This document shows positions 55,730 through 64,000 of a stretch of DNA of 64,000 nucleotides, piece after piece. The position numbers and the translations under genes were made by a program. The notes under the pieces are model-generated. The model did not search any database and was not told where the DNA came from. It worked only from the letters and a program-made list of their open reading frames with translations. Numbering within the stretch: position 1 is the first letter of the stretch; each line of letters starts with the position of its first letter. This stretch comes from Zizania palustris (Eukaryota > Streptophyta > Magnoliopsida > Poales > Poaceae): NCBI GenBank assembly GCA_019279435.1, contig JAAALK010000289.1, positions 11,786,342 to 11,850,341 of the forward strand, in the 5' to 3' direction.

Positions 55730-56551
55730 AGTGGGTTGCATTCCGAGATTAAGGAGAGACTAGACAACCAGAACTTTTTAGAGGTTAGCCAAGTCTTGAA
55801 GCAGGCTCTGGTCCAGGAAGGCCGAGTTAAAGATAAAAAGTTTCTTAAGGCGTTTAACAAGCCTAGGGCTGAAATCCACGTCATGGAATGCTCCGATGAG
55901 GAGGAATCGAACGAAGAGGATTCAGCCGACATGTACGAGGCCGAATGGGTTTGGAACGCTAAGAGAAAACCTATAACTTGCTCCAAGTTACGACCGTCTC
56001 CCACCAAGAATCAGCCTAGTGAGATCAAGTACTCCTTTGACATAACTAAGTGTGATAAAATATTTGATTTTCTCTTGAAGAACCAGCTTCTCAGATTGCC
56101 TAAAGGCCAGGTCATTCCATCTGTCGACGAGTTGAAGAAACATCCATATTGTAAGTGGCATGATTCACATTCACATAATACTAATGACTACAATGTTTGT
56201 CGGAGGCACGTTCAATCGGCCATAGAGGAAGGACGATTGAAAATAGACCACAATCCAAAGATGAATCTAGAGAAAGATACCTTTCCCGTCAACACCGTCG
56301 ACCTCGACGAGAAGAAGATATTGATTCAGCCAGAACAGGCTGAGTCAACTAAAGGGAAGGTAGTAATTGTTGGAGAACCGCGCACACGCACCCTCATACC
56401 TAAAAACCCCTAAGTGGGAGTGTGGAAGTAAAATATTAGCATTCCTTCGGCTAGGGCTCGCAAGAAGCCGAAGGTAACATATAAGATGTTGTTGAACAAG
56501 CACCAAAAAAATCCAAGGAAACAGGCCCCCGCGCCAAAAAACTAAGTCAGC
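55730..56551 (+). pseudogene. G6 gag, middle part
   Basis: Open in one frame from the junction to TAA at 56411 (LHSEIKERLDNQNFLEVSQ to RTRTLIPKNP). It carries the acidic run CSDEEESNEEDSADMYEAE and the zinc-like segment YCKWHDSHSHNTNDYNVCRR, which keeps a Cys that is Phe in G4 (YNVFRR). After the stop the frame goes on to KKPKVTYKMLLNKHQ and ends at G3. Confidence 0.85.
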
Positions 56552-56556
56552 CGAGG

Positions 56557-57466
56557 TGATCAGGACATCACTTCACATGATACACACATGGAGCCTCCAC
56601 CTACAATTCAACTACAAGGACCAATCACACGCGCCCGTGCCCGTCGCTTGAACCATGAGGTTAATTCTTTCCTTAGCAACTTTGATTATATTTGTTTGGA
56701 TGGGATGCTACTGAATACTAGTGATATTTTGTTGCTTAGGAACATGGGAGATGGAATAGAAGAGTTGGAGCTGAAGACGGAGTCGCACGGATGTTTTGAA
56801 GTCAAGATTTCGCTGGTTCGGACTACATCAACCACCCTGCACCAAATGGGCATAACTTCCTCATACGAAGTCCGATTGGCGCGTTCTTTGACTTTTTGGA
56901 AAGCTGAGGAGAAGACGGATCGTTTGCCATTGGTTTCACCTCATTTGGAGTCTCGAGTCGTCCTGTGTATTTAAAACAGTCCTGCGTGACAGAACTGGGC
57001 CGTGTTGGCCCATAGTCTGAGTCTGTACGTCTTCTAGCCCACAGCCTGTGTCTGTTCGCCTTCCACAGGCCGCCGCCCTATATATTCTCACGCCAACCGC
57101 CGCTAGGGTTAGGTTTTGCTTTGTTTGCATCTACACTGTTGTGTTTAGATCCCGCCTCTTGCACCGGACCGATTGGCTGCTGCATTGGCGTTTGTGAAAC
57201 CTCACCTTATCTTCGTTTGTCTATGATTTGGCATTCGATTTGTATCCTTCCTGTTCTTGCTTGTGTTCTTGGGTTCGCTTGCAGGAATTAGCCTTCGTGG
57301 CGAGGTCAATCGCGTCCTGCGTGGTTGATAACCAACGGAGACAGTGGTGTAACGATTGCAAGGTTTTGATCCGCCGTACCGGAGCCTTGGATCGCCAACG
57401 TCGAGATTCTCCACCAACCCAAGTTTATCCTTTACCAAGCGGAAGATCGGGACCACTCACCCATCA
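56557..57466 (+). repeat. G3 5' LTR
   Basis: Starts TGATCAGGACATC (TGATGAGG in the other three copies), ends CCCATCA. A TATA-like ctatatattc at about 57071-57080 is preceded by a GC-rich run. TGGTATCAGAGC (PBS) follows at 57469-57480. Confidence 0.95.
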
Positions 57467-58100
57467 GTTGGTATCAGAGCTCAGATTTCCCGTTAGGTAA
57501 TCTCGAACTGCTTTTGTTTTTACCCAGAGTCCAGAAAACCGCACCAAAAAAAATTCCCCACCGAGAACCCCTTTGTGCCTTGCGATTTTAATTTCAGTTT
57601 TAACTTTGTTGAGTTCGTGTTCTTGGTCGAGTCTTGTTGCTGGTTTAGTCATCCCTCTGTGTCGTTTGAGTAGTAGTTGTTCTTGTGTCTCAGAAAAAAA
57701 TTCCCCACAGAAAACCCCCCCTTCTGCAACCCTACTTTGTTTTCCACATCGACTCTTGTGACCCCCCTTCAGTAAAACAGGCATAACTTTTCGCTCGTTT
57801 GGCAGAAAAATCTGAAATTTTTTGAGCGTGTTCCTGACCCAATAGTCATGGGTACCCTAACTGGCCATGCCTGTTAGCCCTCACCAAAATCGCCAAAAAA
57901 AATCAGGAAGATAAAGAAAAAAATTGGTCAAAGTTTTTGCTCGCCGGACAGCGAACTTGTTTGAATTTTTGTGAGCCACATCCCACCTCAGTTGTAGGTG
58001 CCAATTTTGTGGTTGCATCTCTGGTCATCCTTGTTCAAAAAAAATAGAGTGAAAAAAAGGAGAAAAAAATATAAAAAAAAAAGAGAAGCGGTCCTGTTAG

Positions 58101-58312
58101 TTGCTTGTCCGAACTCTTGTCCGAACTCTTGTCCGATCTCTTATCCGATCAGTGGCAGGCAGTTGCAGTTTCTACTTGTCCAATCCCTTGTCCGAACTCT
58201 TGTTCGATCTCTTGTCCGATCAGTGGCAGGCAGTGGCAGTTTCAGTGGCAGTTTCTGCTTGTCCAATCCCTTGTCCGATCTCTTGTCCGATCTCTTGTCC
58301 GATCTGCAGAGA
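58101..58312 (+). repeat. expanded short tandem repeat in G3 leader
   Basis: About twelve units of cttgtccgaWct-type, 11-12 bases, in blocks separated by cagtggcaggcagtggcagtt. G2 has about half as many at the same place. Confidence 0.82.
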
Positions 58313-58711
58313 GCTGAATTTGGCCTGTGTTGCTTCCATTTGAGTTTTGGGCACATAGTTTCCCTCTATTGCTTGAATTTTCACCTTGGGAGCACTAAGG
58401 CCAGCAACTTTGACGAGTACTAAGGGATACTTATTGAACTTGGTTTAACTGTTATTATTATCGCTAATCCTTGCTACTCACTTTGCCTTCCAAGCTACAC
58501 CTTTCTCTTGGTCAGGACAGGTTCATTCCTTGCAATTGCCACCACCCTCCACTTGGTTCATCACCTGTAGGCCGGTGACCTCACTGCGGCGTGGTAAGAA
58601 TACTTGCAAGCGTGGGTAAGGTGCTTGACGGATTGCTTCCACCACACATCCACCACCCCACCTAGCTGTTTACATAAGGATTATTCTTTGTTGTTTTGTC
58701 TTTTCACTAAC

Positions 58712-60325
58712 ATGGCAGCACTTATTGTACAACGTGACTTGAGCACTCACATGGACCAGGATGACCAGGCACAACGGAACAATATATTTCAGACCTTCTT
58801 CCTCGTCAATAACCGTCGTGCGCGTGTCATCATTGACAGTGGTAGTTGCAACAATTTGGTGAGCCTCGACGTGGTAACTAAGCTTCAACTTCCCACACGT
58901 GCACATCCACACCCTTACCACGTGCAATGGTTCAACAATAGCGGTAAGGTCATGGTAACACAAACTGCTCACATCGAATTTTCCATTGGTACATACTTCG
59001 GAATTGCTGAATTTGATGTAGTACCAATGCAAGCATGTTCTCTATTACTTGGTAGACCTTGGGTATATGATACTGATGCTACACACCATGGTAGGAGCAA
59101 TAAGTACACATTTATGTATAAAGGAAAGAAAGTTACATTGCTTCCTATGACTCCTACTGAAATTGTGAAATTTGAACAAGAAAAATGTGCTCGGGACGCA
59201 CAAAAGAGCAAACAACTTTCTGAAAATCAGCAAGTACCTAAAACACTTTCGAGGCAACAAAAAGACAAAGTTGTTTCTCCTTCCTCATCACAAGTTATTA
59301 ATCTGAAAGGATGTGTCATGCATGCAACTAAAACTAACCTTGCAGTACGTAGTTTTCTTGGTCTTGCAGGTTTCTATCGGCGTTTTGTGAAAGATTTCAG
59401 CACCATAGCCGGCCCTTTACCTGAGTTGACCAAGAAGGGAGTTACTTCTACTTGGGAGCCAGCACAAGAACAAGCTTTGGCCACACTCAAGGATCGCCTT
59501 ACACGTGCACCTCTACTTCAGCTACCCGACTCCAGTAAGCCTTTTGAGTTAGAATGTGATGCTAGTGGTGTTGGAATAGGAGATGTGCTGCTACAAGGAG
59601 GTAAACACGTGACCTATTCTAGTGAGAAATTGCATGGTCCACAATTGAATTATTTTACCCATGATAAGGAATTCTATGCCTTAGTGCGTGTGCTTGAAAC
59701 TTGGCAACATTACCTTTTGCCTAAGGAGTTTATTATACATTCTGATCATGACACACTCAAATATTTGAGAGAGCAAGCTAAACTGAATCGTAGACATGTT
59801 AAATGGGTTGAATTTATTGAATCTTTCCCATACATTGTGAAATACAAGAATGGCAAAGAAAATGTGGTTGCTGATGCATTGTCTCGTAGGATTGTTCTTT
59901 TATCTCAACTTGATATCAACGTTCCAGATTTGGAAAGTTTGAAAGATTTGTATGTTGTAGATAAAGAATTTGCTGAACCATTCACTAAATGTAATGATGG
60001 GAAAGACTGGAAAACATTTCATGTTTATGACGGTTTCTTGTCCCATGCTAACAAGCTATGTGTTCCAGATTCGTCCGTACGTTTGCTGTTGTTGCAGGAA
60101 TCACATGGCGGTGGATTAATGGAACATTTTGGGAGAGAAAAGACTTTGGCCCTGCTGTCCAATAATTTTTACTGGCTAAAGATGCGGAGAGATGTTGAAC
60201 GATTTGTGCAGCGTTGTGCCACATACCATAAAGCTAAGTCCAAACTTAACCCATATGGTTTGTATACTCCACTTCCTGTTTCTAGTACACCTTGGGGAGA
60301 TATTAGCATGGACTTTATAGTGTGA
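58712..60325 (+). CDS. G3 fused protease - RNase H - integrase N-part
   Basis: ATG 58712 is the gag start codon. After M-A it jumps straight to ALIVQRDLSTHMDQ, the region before protease, so nearly the whole of gag is gone. Protease is intact (VIIDSGSCNNLVSLDVV; ACSLLLGRPW). At about 59345 the frame jumps from ATKTNLA to VRSFLGLAGFYRRFV, skipping the RT palm. RNase H residues are in ELECDASGVGIG, KEFYALVRVLE, IIHSDHDTL and VADALSRR. The integrase zinc region follows (HGGGLMEHF, CATYHKAK, where the second Cys of CxxC is Tyr). The frame ends at TGA 60323-60325 where G2 has GGA. No stop in 538 codons. Confidence 0.9.
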   Translation: MAALIVQRDLSTHMDQDDQAQRNNIFQTFFLVNNRRARVIIDSGSCNNLVSLDVVTKLQLPTRAHPHPYHVQWFNNSGKVMVTQTAHIEFSIGTYFGIAEFDVVPMQACSLLLGRPWVYDTDATHHGRSNKYTFMYKGKKVTLLPMTPTEIVKFEQEKCARDAQKSKQLSENQQVPKTLSRQQKDKVVSPSSSQVINLKGCVMHATKTNLAVRSFLGLAGFYRRFVKDFSTIAGPLPELTKKGVTSTWEPAQEQALATLKDRLTRAPLLQLPDSSKPFELECDASGVGIGDVLLQGGKHVTYSSEKLHGPQLNYFTHDKEFYALVRVLETWQHYLLPKEFIIHSDHDTLKYLREQAKLNRRHVKWVEFIESFPYIVKYKNGKENVVADALSRRIVLLSQLDINVPDLESLKDLYVVDKEFAEPFTKCNDGKDWKTFHVYDGFLSHANKLCVPDSSVRLLLLQESHGGGLMEHFGREKTLALLSNNFYWLKMRRDVERFVQRCATYHKAKSKLNPYGLYTPLPVSSTPWGDISMDFIV

Positions 60326-61441
60326 TTGCCTAGGACAAAGAGGGGGAGAGACTCCATATTTGTAAGAGTGGATAGGTTTTCTAAAATGACACACTTTATT
60401 CCCTGTCACAAGACCAACGATGCTTCACATATTGCTGACTTATTTTTCAGGGAAATTGTGAGATTGCACGGGATGCCTAGAGCCATTGTTTCAGATCATG
60501 ATGTGAAGTTTATGAGTTACTTTTGGAAGACAATGTGGGCCAAGCTTGGCACAAAATTGCTATTTTTAACAACTTGTCACCCGCAAACTGATGGTCCAAC
60601 AGAGGTGGTAAACCGTACACTCTCCATGTGGCTGCGAACAATGATTAAGAAGAACTTGAAGGAATGGGAGGACTGTCTTCCACATGTTGAATTTGCATAC
60701 AATAGAGCTGTTCACTCAACAACACAATTATGCCTGTCTGAAGTGGTGTATGGTTTTAAGCCAATCACACCACTTGATTTGCTGCCACTTCCTTTTCAAG
60801 AGAGAGCAAACATGGAGGCAACTAAGCGTGCAGAGTTTGTGAAAGCTATGCATCTGAAGACCAAGGAAGTTATTGAAAAGAAGGCACACTATTTTGCTCA
60901 AAAGACAAATAAAGGAAGAAAGAAGATGTTTTTCAAACCAGGAGATCTTGTTTGGTTGTACTTGCGCAAGGATCGTTTTCCTGATTTGAGAAAGCTTAAA
61001 TTGATGACCCGTGCTGATGATTTAAAACCCTATTTGGGAGCTGACGATGAGCTTGAGTCGAGGGCGACTCCAATTCAAGAGGGGGAGGATGATGAGGACA
61101 TCACTTCACATGATACACACATGGAGCCTCCACCTACAATTCAACTACAAGGACCAATCACACGCGCCCGTGCCCGTCGCTTGAACCATGAGGTTAATTC
61201 TTTCCTTAGCAACTTTGATTATATTTGTTTGGATGGGATGCTACTGAATACTAGTGATATTTTGTTGCTTAGGAACATGGGAGATGGAATAGAAGAGTTG
61301 GAGCTGAAGACGGAGTCGCACGGATGTTTTGAAGTCAAGATTTCGCTGGTTCGGACTACATCAACCACCCTGCACCAAAATGGGCATAACTTCCTCATAC
61401 GAAGTCCGATTGGCGCGTTCTTTGACTTTTTGGAAAGCTGA
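60326..61441 (+). CDS. G3 integrase core and C-terminus, into 3' LTR
   Basis: Same frame as the preceding ORF. Core residues are in VSDHDVKF and HPQTDGPTEVVNR; the first Asp is in SMDFIV before the TGA. NKGRKKMFFKPGDLVWLYLR leads to the C-terminal domain, but 31 codons of the GPF module are missing: KLMTRAD joins directly to DLKPYLGADDE. The last ~117 codons lie in the 3' LTR (starting 61090) and include GPITRARARRLNHEV. The LTR-encoded tail differs from that of G2 at its end (the stop of G2 after TESHG is a Cys codon here), so it extends 37 codons further. Confidence 0.9.
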   Translation: MPRTKRGRDSIFVRVDRFSKMTHFIPCHKTNDASHIADLFFREIVRLHGMPRAIVSDHDVKFMSYFWKTMWAKLGTKLLFLTTCHPQTDGPTEVVNRTLSMWLRTMIKKNLKEWEDCLPHVEFAYNRAVHSTTQLCLSEVVYGFKPITPLDLLPLPFQERANMEATKRAEFVKAMHLKTKEVIEKKAHYFAQKTNKGRKKMFFKPGDLVWLYLRKDRFPDLRKLKLMTRADDLKPYLGADDELESRATPIQEGEDDEDITSHDTHMEPPPTIQLQGPITRARARRLNHEVNSFLSNFDYICLDGMLLNTSDILLLRNMGDGIEELELKTESHGCFEVKISLVRTTSTTLHQNGHNFLIRSPIGAFFDFLES

Positions 61442-62000
61442 GGAGAAGACGGATCGTTTTCCGTTGGTTTCACCTCATTTGGAGTCTCGAGTCGTCCTGT
61501 GTATTTAAAACAGTCCTGCATGACAGAACTGGGCCGTGTTGGCCCATAGTCTGAGTCTGTACGTCTTCTAGCCCACAGCCTATGTCTGTTCGCCTTCCAC
61601 AGGCCGCCGCCCTATATATTCTCACACCAGCCGCCGCTAGGGTTAGGTTTTGCTTTGTTTGCATCTACACTGTTGTGTTTAGATCTCGCCTCTTGCACCG
61701 GACCGATTGGCTGTTGCATTGGCGTTTGTGAAACCTCACCTTATCTTCGTTTGTCTGTGATTTGGCATTCGATTTGTATCCTTCCTGTTCTTGCTTGTGT
61801 TCTTGGTTTCGCTTGCAGGAATTAGCCTTCGTGGCGAGGTCAATCGCGTCCTGCGTGGTTGATAACCAACGGAGACAGTGGTGTAACGATTGCAAGGTTT
61901 TGATCCGCCGGACCGGAGCCTTGGATCGCCAACGTCGAGATTCTCCACCAACCCAAGTTTATCCTTTACCTAGCGGAAGATCGGGACCACTCACCCATCA
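61090..62000 (+). repeat. G3 3' LTR
   Basis: Matches 56557-57466. The polypurine tract gagggggagga precedes it (61079-61089). Ends CCCATCA, then cgagg. Confidence 0.95.
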
Positions 62001-62009
62001 CGAGGGGCC

Positions 62010-62330
62010 CAAGGCATTCGGAGGATGGCTTCGGACCATAGTGGCCGAGCCCTCCACAGGGTGGCTTCGGACCACAGTGGTCAAGCCCTTCGCGTGGCGG
62101 CTTCAGACCACAGTGGCCGAACCCACCGCACCTTGACTCCAGGCCACAGTGGCCTAACACCCCCTATGGCGGCGTCGGAACTCAGTGGTCAAACCCCCAC
62201 TACAGTGGCTTCGGACCCCAGTGGTCGAGCCCCACGCTGAGCGAGTTCGGCCCTTAATGGCCGAACCCTGCACCACTCTGGACGAGCCCTTCGACAGGAG
62301 GCTTCGGCCGACATTGGCCGAATGTACCTC
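62010..62330 (+). repeat. 39-bp coding repeat in G6 gag
   Basis: The clearest copy of the array. In frame: DGFGP(stop)WPSPPQG, GFGPQWSSPSRG, GFRPQWPNPPHL, DSRPQWPNTPYG, GVGTQWSNPHYS, GFGPQWSSPTLS, EFGP(stop)WPNPAPL, with decayed copies to about 62330. About seven to eight units of 12-13 codons. Confidence 0.85.
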
Positions 62331-63835
62331 CAGCCTGGCAGGACCCCTCACTGATATGGTCTGATACCGTCGACTCTGCCAAACCCCCTCCCTGTAACAG
62401 GTTCGGCTCACAATGGGCGAAGCCACTGGAGCCACCGATGCCTCCGCCGTACAACTGGGTAAGGACTCCGTGGGCTCCATACGTATCACAACCAGAGTAC
62501 CCACCACAACTTAACGCTATGCCTTGTTTTCCTTCGGAGTATTATGAATGGCAGCGATAGGAAGACACAGCGGAGGGACGCATTGTCCACAGGCTGTCTA
62601 TGGTACCTCCGAATCGATTCGTGCAGAACAAAGTCGAAGAATATGGGCACGAAGAGGCAAAGGACACGGAGTCTTAATCTATCATAGTCAGAGTAGGGTC
62701 TCAGGAAGTCCCAATCATGAAGGCCCCTTTGCCAAAGTCTGGCAGAGGTAAGTCCCCTACTTTGGCCGAAGCCTGCGCCGGAGCCTGGTCCGATCGGTCG
62801 AATGAGGCCGGTCCGATCGCCGGGGTCTACAATGAAGGCCCCTATGAATACAGAATGCGCGAGGCCGAGGTGGACAGTACCACTTCGGCCAGAGATAACA
62901 AGAACCGAGCAGTGGCACCCGGCACCAAGCCATAACCATCTTGGGCACCTCCAGGTATATCCAAATCACAAAAGAGGTGTCTACAATGACTACGGGCATA
63001 GGAGATGCGCGAGAAGAAGGCCGAGGACGAGCGAGACACTATTTTTGAAGAAATCTGCCCTTGACCAATGACTAGACAGGTATGGAGGATGAAGCCGATT
63101 GAGATAACCAACTTGGCTCCTAGCCCAAGCGACGACGATGACATGCTCGATGACGACTACTCGCCCATCTCCGAGGGGCCCGCACCACAGGCGATGGACA
63201 TCAACGTCATCATGCTGCCCGCCGAATTTGCCCTACCATAGGACAAGGCAGAGGTCACCCAGTTGAACCTCGGGCCACGCAATACTATCTTTGAGAAACC
63301 CGAGGACTCGGCTCGCCATCTAAAGCTTCTCTACGTCAGGGGTCACATTGATGGAAAGCCAATCTCCCGGATGCTTGTTGACAGTGGAGCCACTGTTAAC
63401 CTAATGCCTTACTCGCTATTAAAGAAACTTGGCAAGGACGAGGATGATCTGAAGAAGACCAACTTGATGCTCAACGGCTTCAACAGCGAGAGTTCCGAGG
63501 CCAAAGGCGTGTTCTCCATGGAGTTGACAGTGGTCAACATGACATTGCCAACATCATTCTTCGTCGTCGATGTGCAAGGTAACTACAGCATGCTGCTTGG
63601 GTGTGACTGGATTCACGCAAATTACTGCATTCCTTCTACTCTTCACTAGTGCCTAATTCAGTGGGATGGCGATGAAGTAGAGGTCATACCCACAGACACT
63701 TTGGCCCAAGTGGCATTGGCCGATGTGTCCATCGACGCCATGCACAACAAAGTAGAATGTCTATCCGGTAGAGATCTTTTGGATTACGATTTTGTCAGCA
63801 TGTCCGGAGGACGTTTTGTACCAGTGTCTATAAAG
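62331..63835 (+). pseudogene. G6 Gag-Pol linker and protease
   Basis: 62331-62935 is the Pro-rich linker, matching G1 6565-6100. Near 63090-63200 is the acidic run SDDDDMLDDDYSPISEGPAP. Protease is the best preserved of the three family copies: GKPISRMLVDSGATVNLMPY with an intact DSG triad, ELTVVNMTLPTSFFVVDVQG, and LLGCDWIHANYC, where the usual LLGRDW has Cys for Arg. The open run 63263-63649 ends in a TAG at 63647. The frame continues VALADVSIDAMHNKVECLSG up to the break at 63836. Scattered stops upstream. Confidence 0.85.
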
Positions 63836-64000
63836 TGTCAAAGGCCCGTCCTACGTTGGGCTTCGGCAGCACATTCGGAGGCCTGCTTCACAGGCAGGCT
63901 TCAGCCTAGTGGGCCCCTTCAGTGGCCTATGGGCTTCGGCCCGGCAGACTAGCTTCGGTGAGGCCTGAGGAGGCCTACTTCGGCCGGCAGAGTCCTACTT
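63836..64000 (+). mobile_element. X1: probable start of a further LTR element, cut by window end
   Basis: G1 and G4 both continue the G6 sequence past ...gtgtctRtaaag with a cggYtggtgtagca segment. Here the match stops after taaag and a new GC- and CTTCGG-rich sequence starts with TGTCAAAGGCCCG. A TG start at the exact break is what an inserted LTR would give. Only 165 bases are visible, so family and strand are unknown. Confidence 0.55.

Larger units (their letters stand above)
56557..62000 (+). mobile_element. G3: internally deleted, mosaic relative of G2
   Basis: 5444 bp with LTRs of 910 and 911 bp and a perfect target duplication cgagg (56552-56556 and 62001-62005). It has the PBS, leader, protease, RNase H and integrase of the CRM-like family but lacks nearly all gag and the RT core. 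Compared with G2, three deletions (about 1275, 900 and 93 bases) all keep the reading frame. About 59735-60945 is much less similar to G2 than the flanks. LTRs differ by about 14 changes in 910 bases by eye, so it is a recent insertion. RT is missing, so it could move only with help from another element. Confidence 0.93.
55730..63835 (+). mobile_element. G6: internal fragment of a G1/G4-family element, split by G3
   Basis: Starts abruptly within gag at gggttgcattccgagatt (G4 equivalent about 34330) and runs through the 39-bp repeats and protease. It ends at 63835 within the sequence that leads to RT. It has neither its 5' LTR nor pol in the window. About 2.7 kb without G3. It is closer to the intact state than G4 in the protease region. 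It is either part of a second family member, or the displaced remainder of one that recombined with G4/G5. Confidence 0.85.

Overview
The window is plant nuclear DNA, most probably from a large-genome monocot such as a grass (inferred from the retrotransposon types; no host gene is present to confirm it). Essentially all of it is nested LTR retrotransposons. I found no convincing host protein gene, tRNA, rRNA or CRISPR. I name the elements as follows: G = Ty3/gypsy, C = Ty1/copia, S = Sirevirus-like LTR relic, X = unidentified.

Layout, left to right. G1 (1-28666, minus strand) is an old Tat-lineage gypsy element with tandem RNase H domains; its 3' LTR is cut by the window start and its 5' LTR is 27301-28666. 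It is split by two younger insertions. One is G2 (6571-14111, plus, a CRM-like chromovirus, TSD agagg). The other is C1 (15951-26718, minus, a Sirevirus-type copia with ~2-kb LTRs, TSD cataa). A 3-kb stretch (28667-31733) follows. It holds a ~52-bp AT-rich tandem array, unassigned sequence, and S1, a diverged Sirevirus-like LTR. G4 (31734-49758, plus) belongs to the same family as G1 and begins inside S1, head-to-head with G1. C2 (36282-47102, plus, TSD gtagc), a sister of C1 in opposite orientation, splits it. G4 is broken in its integrase by G5 (49759-~55729, plus), another Tat-like gypsy that has lost its 3' LTR. At ~55730 G5 joins abruptly to G6, a gag-protease piece of the G1/G4 family. 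G6 is split by G3 (56557-62000, plus, TSD cgagg), an internally deleted, mosaic relative of G2. At 63836 G6 is interrupted again, apparently by another element (X1) running off the window.

Relative ages by LTR divergence (counted by eye) fit the nesting: G1 LTRs differ most, C1 and C2 by roughly 3 percent, G2 and G3 by about 2 percent or less. None looks autonomous now, since every pol carries stops, frameshifts or deletions. A large share of the stops in C1 and C2 are CAG-to-TAG changes, as expected from deamination of CHG-methylated cytosine.

The observations I consider most worth following are these. (1) The G5 3' untranslated region carries five ~60-bp units that each fold into a two-stem hairpin with compensatory changes. 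(2) C1 and C2 share an in-frame TAG at the gag/pol boundary followed by a stem, suggesting readthrough. (3) G1-family Gag carries a 13-residue Gly-Phe-Gly-Pro-Gln-Trp repeat. (4) G3 has three separate frame-preserving deletions and a swapped pol segment. (5) C1/C2 and the G1/G4 LTRs form a near-palindromic arrangement that could generate double-stranded RNA.
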